Shown here piece by piece: positions 1-8,612 of a stretch of 64,000 nt of DNA. The DNA is from an uncultured Actinomycetes bacterium. Its GTDB lineage: Bacteria; Actinomycetota; Acidimicrobiia; Acidimicrobiales; Microtrichaceae. Location: contig CAIYGQ010000146.1 in NCBI GenBank assembly GCA_903925745.1, positions 1-64,000 on the forward strand. The letters are read 5' to 3'. The notes under the pieces were generated by a model. That model did no database searches. It was given only the letters and a program-made list of their open reading frames with translations, and was not told the DNA's origin. The position numbers and the translations under genes were made by a program. The stretch's first letter is position 1. Every line of letters begins with the position of its first letter.

Positions 1-598
1 ACAGGAAGGTCTTGTTGGCGCTGCCGCCACCCTTGGTGATCGTCAGGAAGTGGTACTCGTCGCCGTCGACCGAACTCAGGTCGATCTGGGCCGGCAGGTT
101 CGTCCCCGTGTTGACCTCGTCGTACATGGAGGTCGGCGCCACCTGCGAGTACCGCAGGTTCGTGCCCGTGAACGTGCGGAACACGCCGCGGGCCAGGGCC
201 TCCTCGTCGCCCCCGGGCGCACCATCGGCACCGTGGGTCCAGACCTGCTGGCCCTTCTTGCCCATGATGATCGCGGTGCCCGTGTCCTGGCACGACGGCA
301 GCACCATGCCCGAGGACACCACCGCGTTCTGCAGCATGGTCCGCGCCACGAACCGGTCGTTGTCCGTCGCCTCGGGGTCCTCCAGGATCGCCCGCAGCTG
401 GGCCAGGTGGCCCGGCCGGAACAGGTGGGAGATGTCCCGGATCGACTCGGCCGCGAGCAGCGTCAGCGCCTCACGGTCCACCTCCAGGATCCGGTGGCCC
501 CGGTGCTCCGACACCGCCACCAGGTCCGAGGTCAGCTGACGGTAGGGCGTCGTGTCCGCATCGAGCGGGAACATCGCCTGGAACTCGAAGTCGACCAT
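1..598 (-). CDS. Fumarate hydratase class I (iron-dependent), N-terminal part; C-terminus runs off the window
   Basis: Manual minus-strand translation from ATG at 598: [25 protein letters not shown]...[34 protein letters not shown]...[37 protein letters not shown]; matches the class I fumarase N-terminal domain. Confidence 0.88.
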   Translation of the reverse strand, partial: MVDFEFQAMFPLDADTTPYRQLTSDLVAVSEHRGHRILEVDREALTLLAAESIRDISHLFRPGHLAQLRAILEDPEATDNDRFVARTMLQNAVVSSGMVLPSCQDTGTAIIMGKKGQQVWTHGADGAPGGDEEALARGVFRTFTGTNLRYSQVAPTSMYDEVNTGTNLPAQIDLSSVDGDEYHFLTITKGGGSANKTFL

Positions 599-655
599 GC
601 CGTCACCCTACGCGGCACCCGTGCGGCCCGGTGCTCGCGCCAGGGTCGCCGGGAG

Positions 656-1162
656 TCAGTCGACCGGTCCCGCACCCTCGACGTCGCCCGGAACGGCGTC
701 GTCACCGGGCGCACCCCGCTCGGTGATCACCGAGCGCTGCGGTCCTGCCCAGGCGAACGCCCGGTCCAGCATCGATCCGCCGCGCCGCGGCTCGGCCGGC
801 GGCGGCTCCAGGTCCAACTCGAGCTCCGCCTCCTCGAAGCGCTCGGGCACCGGTTCCGGCTCGGGCACCGGTTCCGGCTCGGGCACCGGTTCCGGCTCGG
901 GCACCGGGTCCTGCTCGGGTTCGGTCCGCAGTGGTGCGGCGACGGACAGCGGGGACCGGCGGTCGACGACCGCCCATCCGATCGGCACCCGCAGCGCCTC
1001 GGCGTGCGCTGGACAGAGCAGCTGCGCCTGCGAGCCACCCGGATCCTGGACGTTCCCGTCCACGACGGCGTCCAGCCACACCTCACGGGCGACCGCGTCG
1101 AAGACCAGGCTCACCGATGACGACCGGGCGCACCCCTGGCGCATGCACTGACCACTCACCAT
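656..1162 (-). CDS. DUF3499 family protein with C-terminal PEPEPV repeat
   Basis: CMRQGCARSSSVSLVFD...LCPAHAEALRVPIGW resembles actinobacterial DUF3499; exact start uncertain. Confidence 0.7.
   Translation of the reverse strand: MVSGQCMRQGCARSSSVSLVFDAVAREVWLDAVVDGNVQDPGGSQAQLLCPAHAEALRVPIGWAVVDRRSPLSVAAPLRTEPEQDPVPEPEPVPEPEPVPEPEPVPERFEEAELELDLEPPPAEPRRGGSMLDRAFAWAGPQRSVITERGAPGDDAVPGDVEGAGPVD
841..912. repeat. 18-bp tandem repeat (about 4 copies, gctcgggcaccggttccg), coding for PEPEPV
   Basis: Direct reading, copies at 841, 859, 877 and 895. Confidence 0.9.
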
Positions 1163-1210
1163 CCGCAGGGTAGTGGGGGCACGGCCCGACGGCGCCGGTC
1201 CGACGAACCG

Positions 1211-1912
1211 TCAGTCGGCGGTGGGCGTGAGCTCGACGACGACCGGACGGTGGTCGCTGACCCGGATGTCGGGGACGACGGCGGCGACCAGGTCGAACCC
1301 GCGGGTGACCACCCAGTCGATCTGCGTCCGGGGCGACCGGGCCGGGAAGGTGGCCGCGTTCGCGACCGCGTCCCACGCGAGCTCCATGCACACGCCGTCG
1401 ACCGTGAACGGCGAGATGTTCAGGTCGCCGAGCAGGACCTGTGGACCCGGTCGCTCGGCGAGCACGCCGAGCAGCTCCACCAGCTGGGCGCGGGCGACCC
1501 TGCGGTCGTTCTGCAGGTGGGTGGCCGCCACCGTGAACGGGAGTGGCTCCGGGTACTCCGCCGTGGGATCCAGGTGCACCCGGGCGATGATCGCCTTGCG
1601 GAGCTCGCCCGGGCCCTGCAGCGAGTACTCCTGCAGGTCCTCGATCCGACCGCGGACGACGAGTCCGATCCCGTAGTCACCCCCGTGCATGTCGAGGGTC
1701 TTGGCGAAGTGCCCGGTTCGACCCGGCGCGGCGTCGACCGCCATCGCCAGCTGGTCCGTCGAACCCGACCGCGGCACCCGGACGTCCAGCTCCTGGAGCG
1801 CCAGCACGTCGGCACCCAGGGCGCCGACGACGGCGGCGACGGCATCCGGGTCGGGCTCCGCCGCGCCCTCGGCCAGGCCGTGGCGGACGTTGAAGGTCAC
1901 GAACCGGATCAC
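1211..1912 (-). CDS. Endonuclease/exonuclease/phosphatase family protein
   Basis: MIRFVTFNVRHG...ADVLALQELD...LLGDLNI...DWVVTRGF...SDHRPVVVEL. Confidence 0.85.
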   Translation of the reverse strand: MIRFVTFNVRHGLAEGAAEPDPDAVAAVVGALGADVLALQELDVRVPRSGSTDQLAMAVDAAPGRTGHFAKTLDMHGGDYGIGLVVRGRIEDLQEYSLQGPGELRKAIIARVHLDPTAEYPEPLPFTVAATHLQNDRRVARAQLVELLGVLAERPGPQVLLGDLNISPFTVDGVCMELAWDAVANAATFPARSPRTQIDWVVTRGFDLVAAVVPDIRVSDHRPVVVELTPTAD

Positions 1913-2010
1913 GGACCCCAGCCTGTCATCCCTGAGCGACCGCTCGGCCCGGATCGCGCACCCGATGGGAAATCGCTACGGATCCCAGACCCGCATGCCG
2001 AAGAGGCACT

Positions 2011-3684
2011 GTGCGAACGAACCACCTCCCCACCGGATCCGCCACGGGCGGGCGCCGCCGGTGGCCGGTGGTGCGGTCGGCCGTCCTGACGGGGCTCCTG
2101 GTGCTCGGCGGGGCCGGAACGGCCCTCCCCGCCGGGGCCCAGACCGGGACCCAGGTCGGCCCCTCGGGGACCGACGGACCGGTGGCCGAGGCGCTCGACA
2201 CCCCCGGTGGGCTGGACAGCGTGGCGGACGTCCGTGAGCTCGCCGACGAAACCGCGGGCGATGTCGGCGTACGCGTCGGGGTCGTCGTCGACACCAACGG
2301 CGCCGCGCCAGGCGGCATCTCGGTGGAGAAGATCATCGCCCCGCCCGAGCAGGTCGGGGAGCTGACCGGAACGGTGGACGACCTCGCCGGCGTCGCCTCG
2401 GCAGCCGTCGACGTCCCGGTCCGCCTGCTCGCCGACCCCCTCGCGGCCCGCCAGTACGCCCTCGGCACGGTCGGGGCCACCCGGCTGGCGCCGGAACTGG
2501 ACGGACTGGGCACGACCGTCGCCGTCATCGACACGGGCGTCACCGCAACCCACCCGGACCTGGTCGCCCCACTGCGCAACGGTGCACGCCGCGTGCTGCC
2601 GGGAACGACCTTCCTGTACGGCGACCCTGCCAACGGGACCCCGGGCACGGTCGACCCGCACGGCCACGGCACCCACGTCGCAGGGATCGTCTCCGCCGCA
2701 CGCGACGACGGCGTCGGCGGCAGCGGCGTGGCACCCGGCGCGGCAATCCTCCCCGTGCGGGTCATGAACGAACGCGGGACCGGCTACTCGAGTGACGTGG
2801 CGGCGGCCATCCTCTGGGCCCACCAGCAGGGCGCCGACGTCATGAACATGTCGCTCGGAGCGGGTGGCGGCGAGTTCCCGACCGACGTCGCACGCGCCAT
2901 CGAGACGGCCACCACGACCGTGGCCCGCGGTTCGACGGCTCCGACGGTCATCGTCGCCTCGGCCGGCAACGACGGTCCGACGGGCGCTCCCGGGTGGCCC
3001 GCCCGCCACCCGCGGGTGATCGCCGTGGCCGCCACCGACTCCGCCGACCGGGTGGCGTCCTTCTCCACCCGCGGCGACTACGTCGACGTGGCCGCCCCGG
3101 GCGTCTCGGTCCTCTCCACCTGCCGGAGCGGCGGCTGGTGCACCATGAGCGGGACGTCCATGGCCTCGCCGGTCGTCGCCGCCGGCGCCGCGGTGCTGCT
3201 CGGCCAGGACCCGACCCGCACCCCCACGACCATCGAGGGCATGCTCGAGCGCACGGCGGTCGACCTGGGCCCGGCCGGCGTGGACGTCGACTCGGGCTGG
3301 GGCCGCATCAACCTGCCGGCCGCCGTGGCCACGACCGGCACCCCGACCCCCGGGGACACCTCCACGCCACCGCCGCCGGCCCCACCGACGCCACCAGCGG
3401 TCCGCACCCCGGTGCGGCTGACCGGGGCCATCGACACGGCGGTCGTGGACCGGCGCCGCTACCGCTTCGGCGGCTGGGCGGCCGACCCGGACGCCACGCC
3501 GCTGGTCCGGATCACCGCCATCGGCGGTGGTCGCCTGACGACCATCGATCCGTTGGTGGTCGGTGGTCGCTGGGAGCACACCCTGGACCTGAGCCCGGGG
3601 GCGAACCTGGTCTGCGCCGTCGGCTACGACCAGCCGAGCATGGAACCGATCGTGCTGGGATGCCGCAACGTCACCGTGAAGTGA
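2011..3684 (+). CDS. S8 family serine peptidase (subtilisin-like), secreted
   Basis: N-terminal signal peptide; catalytic motifs VAVIDTGVT, HGHGTHVAGIV, SGTSMASPVVA. Confidence 0.93.
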   Translation: MRTNHLPTGSATGGRRRWPVVRSAVLTGLLVLGGAGTALPAGAQTGTQVGPSGTDGPVAEALDTPGGLDSVADVRELADETAGDVGVRVGVVVDTNGAAPGGISVEKIIAPPEQVGELTGTVDDLAGVASAAVDVPVRLLADPLAARQYALGTVGATRLAPELDGLGTTVAVIDTGVTATHPDLVAPLRNGARRVLPGTTFLYGDPANGTPGTVDPHGHGTHVAGIVSAARDDGVGGSGVAPGAAILPVRVMNERGTGYSSDVAAAILWAHQQGADVMNMSLGAGGGEFPTDVARAIETATTTVARGSTAPTVIVASAGNDGPTGAPGWPARHPRVIAVAATDSADRVASFSTRGDYVDVAAPGVSVLSTCRSGGWCTMSGTSMASPVVAAGAAVLLGQDPTRTPTTIEGMLERTAVDLGPAGVDVDSGWGRINLPAAVATTGTPTPGDTSTPPPPAPPTPPAVRTPVRLTGAIDTAVVDRRRYRFGGWAADPDATPLVRITAIGGGRLTTIDPLVVGGRWEHTLDLSPGANLVCAVGYDQPSMEPIVLGCRNVTVK

Positions 3685-3696
3685 GCCGGGGAACCC

Positions 3697-4821
3697 TCAG
3701 GTCGACGCCGCAGCGTTGAGCGACTCCAGGCGGGAGGTCGCCTCCAGGTACTCCTCGACCATCTCCATGATCACGTCCTTGGACCGTCGCACCTTGTTCA
3801 TGGAGCCGACGATCTGGCCGACCGGATTGAAGTTCACGTCCTTGGCCTGTTCCGGGTAGTGGTGGCCACGGGCCACGGCCTCGCCGGTGACCATGAACTG
3901 CAACGGCATGCCGAGCGGCTGGGGGTTCTCCGGGTTCTCCCAGGCGTCGGTCCAGTCGTTGCGGAGCATGCGGCACGGCTTGCCGGTCCAGCTGCGCGAG
4001 CGCACCGTGTCCCGGCTGGTGGCGTCCAGGTAGCTCTGCATCTGCGCCGGCGGGATGTCGGCCTCCTCGACGGTCAGCCACAGCGAACCCGTCCACACGC
4101 CCTCGGCGCCCATGGCGAGCGCCGCCGCCATCTGGCGGCCGTTGCCGATCCCACCCGCCGCCAGGACCGGCGTCGGGGCGACGGCGTCGATCACCTGGGG
4201 CCACAGGACCATGGACCCGACGTCACCGGTGTGGCCGCCACCCTCGGTGCCCTGCGCGATGACGATGTCGACGCCGGCGTTCTGGTGCCGGACCGCCTGG
4301 GCGGGCGCACCGCAGAGCGCCGCGACCTTGCGGCCGGCCTCGTGGATGCGGTCGATCACCTCGGCCGGAGGCGTCCCCAGGGCGTTCGCGATGAGCCGCA
4401 CGTTGTCGTGCCGCAGTGCCTCGTCGATCAACGGTGACGCCGTGGCCTCGGTCCAGCCGAGGAGCGCCGGAGCGATCTGGTCGTCGGGCAGATCCGGGAC
4501 GCCGTGGTCGGCGAGCAGCTTCCGGGCGAACTCCCGGTGCTCCTCGGGGATCATCCCCTGCAGCTCCGACTCCAGCTTCGCCGGATCCATCTCGCCCATC
4601 CCCTCGTACTTGCCGGGGATCACGACATCGACGCCGTAGGGGGCGTGGCAGTGCTCGTCGAGCCACTCGAGTTCGACCGCCAGCTGCTCGGCGGTGAAGC
4701 CGACCGCACCCAGCATCCCCATGCCGCCGGCGTTGGACACGGCGGCCACGACGTCACGGCAGTGGGTGAAGGCGAAGATCGGGAACTCGATGCCCAGGTC
4801 GTCGCAGAGCTTGGTTCGCAC
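3697..4821 (-). CDS. Nitronate monooxygenase family protein
   Basis: GIEFPIFAFTHCRDVVAAVSNAGGMGMLGA...GTEGGGHTGDVGSMVL...PVLAAGGIGNGRQMAAALAMGAEGVWTGS. Confidence 0.88.
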   Translation of the reverse strand: MRTKLCDDLGIEFPIFAFTHCRDVVAAVSNAGGMGMLGAVGFTAEQLAVELEWLDEHCHAPYGVDVVIPGKYEGMGEMDPAKLESELQGMIPEEHREFARKLLADHGVPDLPDDQIAPALLGWTEATASPLIDEALRHDNVRLIANALGTPPAEVIDRIHEAGRKVAALCGAPAQAVRHQNAGVDIVIAQGTEGGGHTGDVGSMVLWPQVIDAVAPTPVLAAGGIGNGRQMAAALAMGAEGVWTGSLWLTVEEADIPPAQMQSYLDATSRDTVRSRSWTGKPCRMLRNDWTDAWENPENPQPLGMPLQFMVTGEAVARGHHYPEQAKDVNFNPVGQIVGSMNKVRRSKDVIMEMVEEYLEATSRLESLNAAAST

Positions 4822-4909
4822 GGTGGTTCCTCCGGGGACTCGGCCGGCCGTCTGGCCGGGGTGGTGGGTTCAGTGTGCTCCGGGTCGGAGCGGATGCCGA
4901 GGTGCCCCC

Positions 4910-6196
4910 TCAGGCCGCGACACCGGCGGGGTGCTTGCGGGGTCCGGGGGTGAAGCTGACGGGGAGCCGCTTCACGCCGCCGATGAAGTTCGACCGCAGC
5001 ATCTCGGTGTCGCCGGCGGCGGCGATGTCGGGCATCCGCGACAGGATCTCGCGCACGATGATCTCGATCTCGATCTTCGCCAGGTTGGCGCCCAGGCAGT
5101 AGTGGGCGCCGCCGCCACCGAAGGCCACGTGCTCGTTGGGTGTCCGCTCGATGTCGAAGCGGAAGGGATCGGGGAAGACCTCCTCGTCCCGGTTGGCCGA
5201 GATGTGCCAGATGAGGATCTTGTCACCCGCTGCGATCCGCTGGCCGCAGACCTCGGTGTCGACCGTCGCCGTGCGTCGGAAGTGCAGGACCGGGGTCGCC
5301 CAGCGCAGCACCTCGTCGATCGCCGTGGAGACGTAGGCGTCGTCGCCCAGGTGCTGGAGCAGGGCCGCCATCTGGTCCGGGTGCCGCAGCAGTGCATCCA
5401 TCCCCGACGCCGTCGCGTTCCGGGTCGTCTCGTTCCCCGCCACCGTGAGCAGGAGCATGAACATGTCGAACTCGAGCTCGCTGAGCTGCTCGCCGTCGAT
5501 CTCGGCGTTGATGAGCGTCGTGACGATGTCGTCACGCGGGTCCTCACGTCGGGCGGCGGCGAGCTGGTTGGCGTAGGCGAAGACCTGCGCCGCCGCCTCC
5601 TGGGCCTGCTCGCTCCCGCCGGTCTGGTTGAACTCGGGGTCCTGGGCGCCGATCATCGTGTTCGACCAGTCGAACATGAGCCGACGGTCCTCCTGGGGGA
5701 CGCCCATGATCTCGGCGATCGCCTGGAGGGGGAGCTCGGCGGCCAGGTCTCCGACGAACTCGCAGCTCCCCGACTCGATCACGCCGTCGACGATCAGTTC
5801 GGCGCGATAGCGCAGGTGCGCCTCGAGCAGGGCGATCATCCGGGGGGTGAACCCCTTGTTCACCAGTCGCCGGTAGCGGGTGTGCTTCGGCGGGTCGGTG
5901 TCCACGAGCATGACGCCCCGGGTGTCGAACGCCGAGTCCTCCTCGCGGTTCCAGAAGTCGGCGCGCTGCGTACCACCTGTCTCGCTCGAGAAGGTGGTGG
6001 TGTCCCGGTTGACCATCTGCAGGTCGGCGTGCTTCGTGATCGACCAGAAGCCGGGGCCGTCCGCGGCTGGTTCGTCCGACCAGTGCACCGGCTGCTCGGC
6101 TCGGAGCACCTCGAACATCCGGTGGTGGTCGCCCACGACGAAGGCGTCCAGGTCGAGCAGGTCGACATCGCTGAGTTCCATGCGGGAAGGAGCCAT
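4910..6196 (-). CDS. Cytochrome P450
   Basis: AGNETTRNA I-helix, DEVLRWATP, heme loop FGGGGAHYCLGANLAKIE. Confidence 0.95.
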   Translation of the reverse strand: MAPSRMELSDVDLLDLDAFVVGDHHRMFEVLRAEQPVHWSDEPAADGPGFWSITKHADLQMVNRDTTTFSSETGGTQRADFWNREEDSAFDTRGVMLVDTDPPKHTRYRRLVNKGFTPRMIALLEAHLRYRAELIVDGVIESGSCEFVGDLAAELPLQAIAEIMGVPQEDRRLMFDWSNTMIGAQDPEFNQTGGSEQAQEAAAQVFAYANQLAAARREDPRDDIVTTLINAEIDGEQLSELEFDMFMLLLTVAGNETTRNATASGMDALLRHPDQMAALLQHLGDDAYVSTAIDEVLRWATPVLHFRRTATVDTEVCGQRIAAGDKILIWHISANRDEEVFPDPFRFDIERTPNEHVAFGGGGAHYCLGANLAKIEIEIIVREILSRMPDIAAAGDTEMLRSNFIGGVKRLPVSFTPGPRKHPAGVAA

Positions 6197-6215
6197 GCGG
6201 GCACTCTAGGTGTCG

Positions 6216-6231
6216 TTGAACGAACGTTCAA
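6216..6231. promoter_or_regulatory. Palindromic operator candidate TTGAACGAACGTTCAA in the divergent P450 promoter region
   Basis: 7-bp perfect inverted repeat around central AA; lies in the 55-bp gap between the two P450 starts. Confidence 0.6.
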
Positions 6232-6251
6232 TCAGCAGGTACGGTCGCCCC

Positions 6252-7574
6252 ATGGAACTCCTCGGCCCCCGCTCCCCCGATCCGACGGCCGTCGACCTGG
6301 AGCAGGTCGACTTCTGCGATCCGCACACCTTCGACGACGCGTGGGACACCTACGCCGCCCTGCGCGCCCTGGACCACCTCCACCGGGACGAACGCAACGA
6401 CCTGTTCGTGACCGCCCGGCACGAGGACGTCTTCCACGTCTCCCGGGACCCGCAGCGCTACTGCTCCAAGTTCGGCGTCCGGCCACTGATCGCTGGCGAC
6501 ATGTCGATCATCACCCTGGACGGAGAGGAGCACATCCGGCAACGGCGTCTGATCAACCAGGGGTTCACACCGCGGCGCGTCCGCGAACTTGTCCCACACG
6601 TCCGACAGCTCAGCAACGAGGTGATCGACCAGATCGCCGCCAAGGGCGAGGTCGACTTCGTCGACGAGTTCGCGGCCCACGTCCCGCTGATCATCATCTG
6701 CGAGCTGCTCGGCCTGGACCCGGACCAGCGGCTCCGGATGTACCGCTGGTCCGACACGATGATGGCGGGCGACGGCCACGTCGATCCGGACGACCCGGTC
6801 CTCCACGAGGCTGCCGCCTCCTTCGGTGAGTACGCCACGATGTGCATCGGACTCATCGCCGAGCGACGCGCCGACCCGCAGGACGACCTGATCTCGATCC
6901 TCACCCAGGCCTTCGATGCGGGCGACCTGGCCAAGGAGCACAAGGCGATCCAGGGCATCTCGGCCGAGGAGGTCCAGCGGATGCACGAGACGCGGGACCA
7001 GGACTCTGCCCAGCTCAACGACGACGAGCTGCTCGCCTTCCTGACGGTGCTGCTGGTCGCAGGCAACGAGACCACCCGCAACGCGCTCACCGGTGGCCTC
7101 ATCGCCCTGTCGCAGTTCCCCGAACAGCGGCAGCTGCTGCTCGACAACCTCTGGGACGAGGAGTTCATGGCGAGGGCCGCCGACGAGATCGTCCGGTACG
7201 TGAGCCCCGTGCTCGGCTTCATCCGCACCGTCACCGAGGACCACACGTACCGCAACACCGACCTGCGGGAGGGCGACCGGATCCTCATGCTCTACGCCGG
7301 TGCGAACCGCGACGAACGCGTCTTCGAGCGACCCGACGAGCTGGACCTGACCCGGGATCCGAACCCCCACCTGGGCTTCGGCATCGGGCCACACTTCTGT
7401 CTGGGCGCCAACCTGGCCCGGATGGAGATCGTCACCGTCTTCCAGGAGCTCTTCACCCGACTGCCCGACATCACCATCCCCGAGGGCGTCACCTACAGCC
7501 GCGCCGAGTCCTCGCTCGTCATCGGCCTCCAGGACCTGCCGGCCACGTACACCGCGTGCCCGGTCGGCCACTGA
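6252..7574 (+). CDS. Cytochrome P450
   Basis: AGNETTRNAL, EIVRYVSP, heme loop FGIGPHFCLGANLARME; start set to ATG 6252 rather than the 6210 ORF start. Confidence 0.95.
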   Translation: MELLGPRSPDPTAVDLEQVDFCDPHTFDDAWDTYAALRALDHLHRDERNDLFVTARHEDVFHVSRDPQRYCSKFGVRPLIAGDMSIITLDGEEHIRQRRLINQGFTPRRVRELVPHVRQLSNEVIDQIAAKGEVDFVDEFAAHVPLIIICELLGLDPDQRLRMYRWSDTMMAGDGHVDPDDPVLHEAAASFGEYATMCIGLIAERRADPQDDLISILTQAFDAGDLAKEHKAIQGISAEEVQRMHETRDQDSAQLNDDELLAFLTVLLVAGNETTRNALTGGLIALSQFPEQRQLLLDNLWDEEFMARAADEIVRYVSPVLGFIRTVTEDHTYRNTDLREGDRILMLYAGANRDERVFERPDELDLTRDPNPHLGFGIGPHFCLGANLARMEIVTVFQELFTRLPDITIPEGVTYSRAESSLVIGLQDLPATYTACPVGH

Positions 7575-7591
7575 CGGATCCGGCCCGCACC

Positions 7592-8164
7592 GTGAGCGCG
7601 ACCGAGGTCCGACCCAACCAGCGGGAGCACATCCTGGACGTCGCGCTCCGGCTCATGTCCGAGCGCGGTGCGACGGGCACGAGCATGCGGCAGCTCGCCA
7701 ACGCGTGCGACCTGCAGGTGGCAGCGATCTACCACTACTTCCCGTCGAAGGACGCGCTGTTGGCGGCCGTGGTCGCCGAACGCCAGTACGGCACCCGACT
7801 CGAGGACCCCCTGCCCGTCGACCCCGGCGCCCCGCCGGCCGATCGGCTGACCGAGGTCTTCGTCCGTGTGTTCGAGGGCGCACTGGAGGAGCAGTCGATC
7901 TGGCGGCTGCTGATCGGCGAGGCCATGCGGGGCGAGTCGACCGTACTGCCCGTCGGCCGGGAGCTGATCTCACTGCTCGAGCCCGCCGCCGTGACCTGGG
8001 TGGGCGCGGCCGTCCCCGAGGTGTCCAACCCCGAGGACCTGGCCCAGCTCGTCGTCGGACAGCTGCTCACCGGGTTCATCCGGACGGTGTTCGAGCCCGA
8101 CGTCCCGGCCCGGACGATCGCACTCCAGGTGGCCGCCCCGCTGGCGGCGCTCGTCTCGGACTGA
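7592..8164 (+). CDS. TetR/AcrR family transcriptional regulator
   Basis: REHILDVALRLMSERGATGTSMRQLANACDLQVAAIYHYFPSKDALLAAVV; GTG start, same frame as ORF 6842..8164. Confidence 0.9.
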   Translation: MSATEVRPNQREHILDVALRLMSERGATGTSMRQLANACDLQVAAIYHYFPSKDALLAAVVAERQYGTRLEDPLPVDPGAPPADRLTEVFVRVFEGALEEQSIWRLLIGEAMRGESTVLPVGRELISLLEPAAVTWVGAAVPEVSNPEDLAQLVVGQLLTGFIRTVFEPDVPARTIALQVAAPLAALVSD

Positions 8165-8171
8165 GCTGCCC

Positions 8172-8228
8172 CGGCTCAGCTGGCGAAGAACGGCTCAGCC
8201 GACGAAGAACGGCTCAGCCGGCGAGGAA
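8172..8228. repeat. 19-bp x3 tandem repeat spanning the arsC-like gene tail
   Basis: cggctcagctggcgaagaa / cggctcagccgacgaagaa / cggctcagccggcgaggaa. Confidence 0.92.
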
Positions 8229-8576
8229 CGGGGCGACCCGGTCCTTGGGTCGACCGATGATCGCCACGCCGTCCTTGACCAGGACGGGACGCTGGAGGAG
8301 CTCACCGTGCTCGGCGAGCACGTCCACCACCTGCGCCGCCGTGGCGACGTCGTCGTCGGTCAGGCCGAGCTTGCGGAAGTTCGCGTCCCGACGGACCAGG
8401 TCGGTCACCGGATCCTCGAGCTGCGACACGAGCGCCTGGAGCGTGGCCCGGTCCGGACGCTGCGCGACCAGCATGTACTTCACGATCTCGGCGTCGACTC
8501 CTGCCTGCTCGGCCTGCTCGACGGCATGGCGTGAGGTGCTGCAGTTCGGGTTGTGGAAGATCACGACGTCGGCCAT
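8214..8576 (-). CDS. arsC: ArsC/Spx-family arsenate reductase-like protein
   Basis: MADVVIFHNPNCSTSRHAVE...VLVKDGVAIIGRPKDRVAPFLAG; ATG at 8576. Confidence 0.85.
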   Translation of the reverse strand: MADVVIFHNPNCSTSRHAVEQAEQAGVDAEIVKYMLVAQRPDRATLQALVSQLEDPVTDLVRRDANFRKLGLTDDDVATAAQVVDVLAEHGELLQRPVLVKDGVAIIGRPKDRVAPFLAG

Positions 8577-8612
8577 GCGCAGAACGTACCTCGGAGGTGC
8601 GAGGATCACCCC

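Noticed and set aside
841-912. PEPEPV repeat as a surface-protein stalk
   Set aside because: The DUF3499 protein has no signal peptide or membrane segment; more likely a flexible charged linker with slippage-prone codons
4694-6829. 711-aa + ORF
   Set aside because: Antisense to the first P450 and out of frame with the second; no recognisable domain
8172-8228. CRISPR-like array
   Set aside because: Three contiguous 19-bp units with no spacers; the same applies to the repeats at 841, 26670 and 17034
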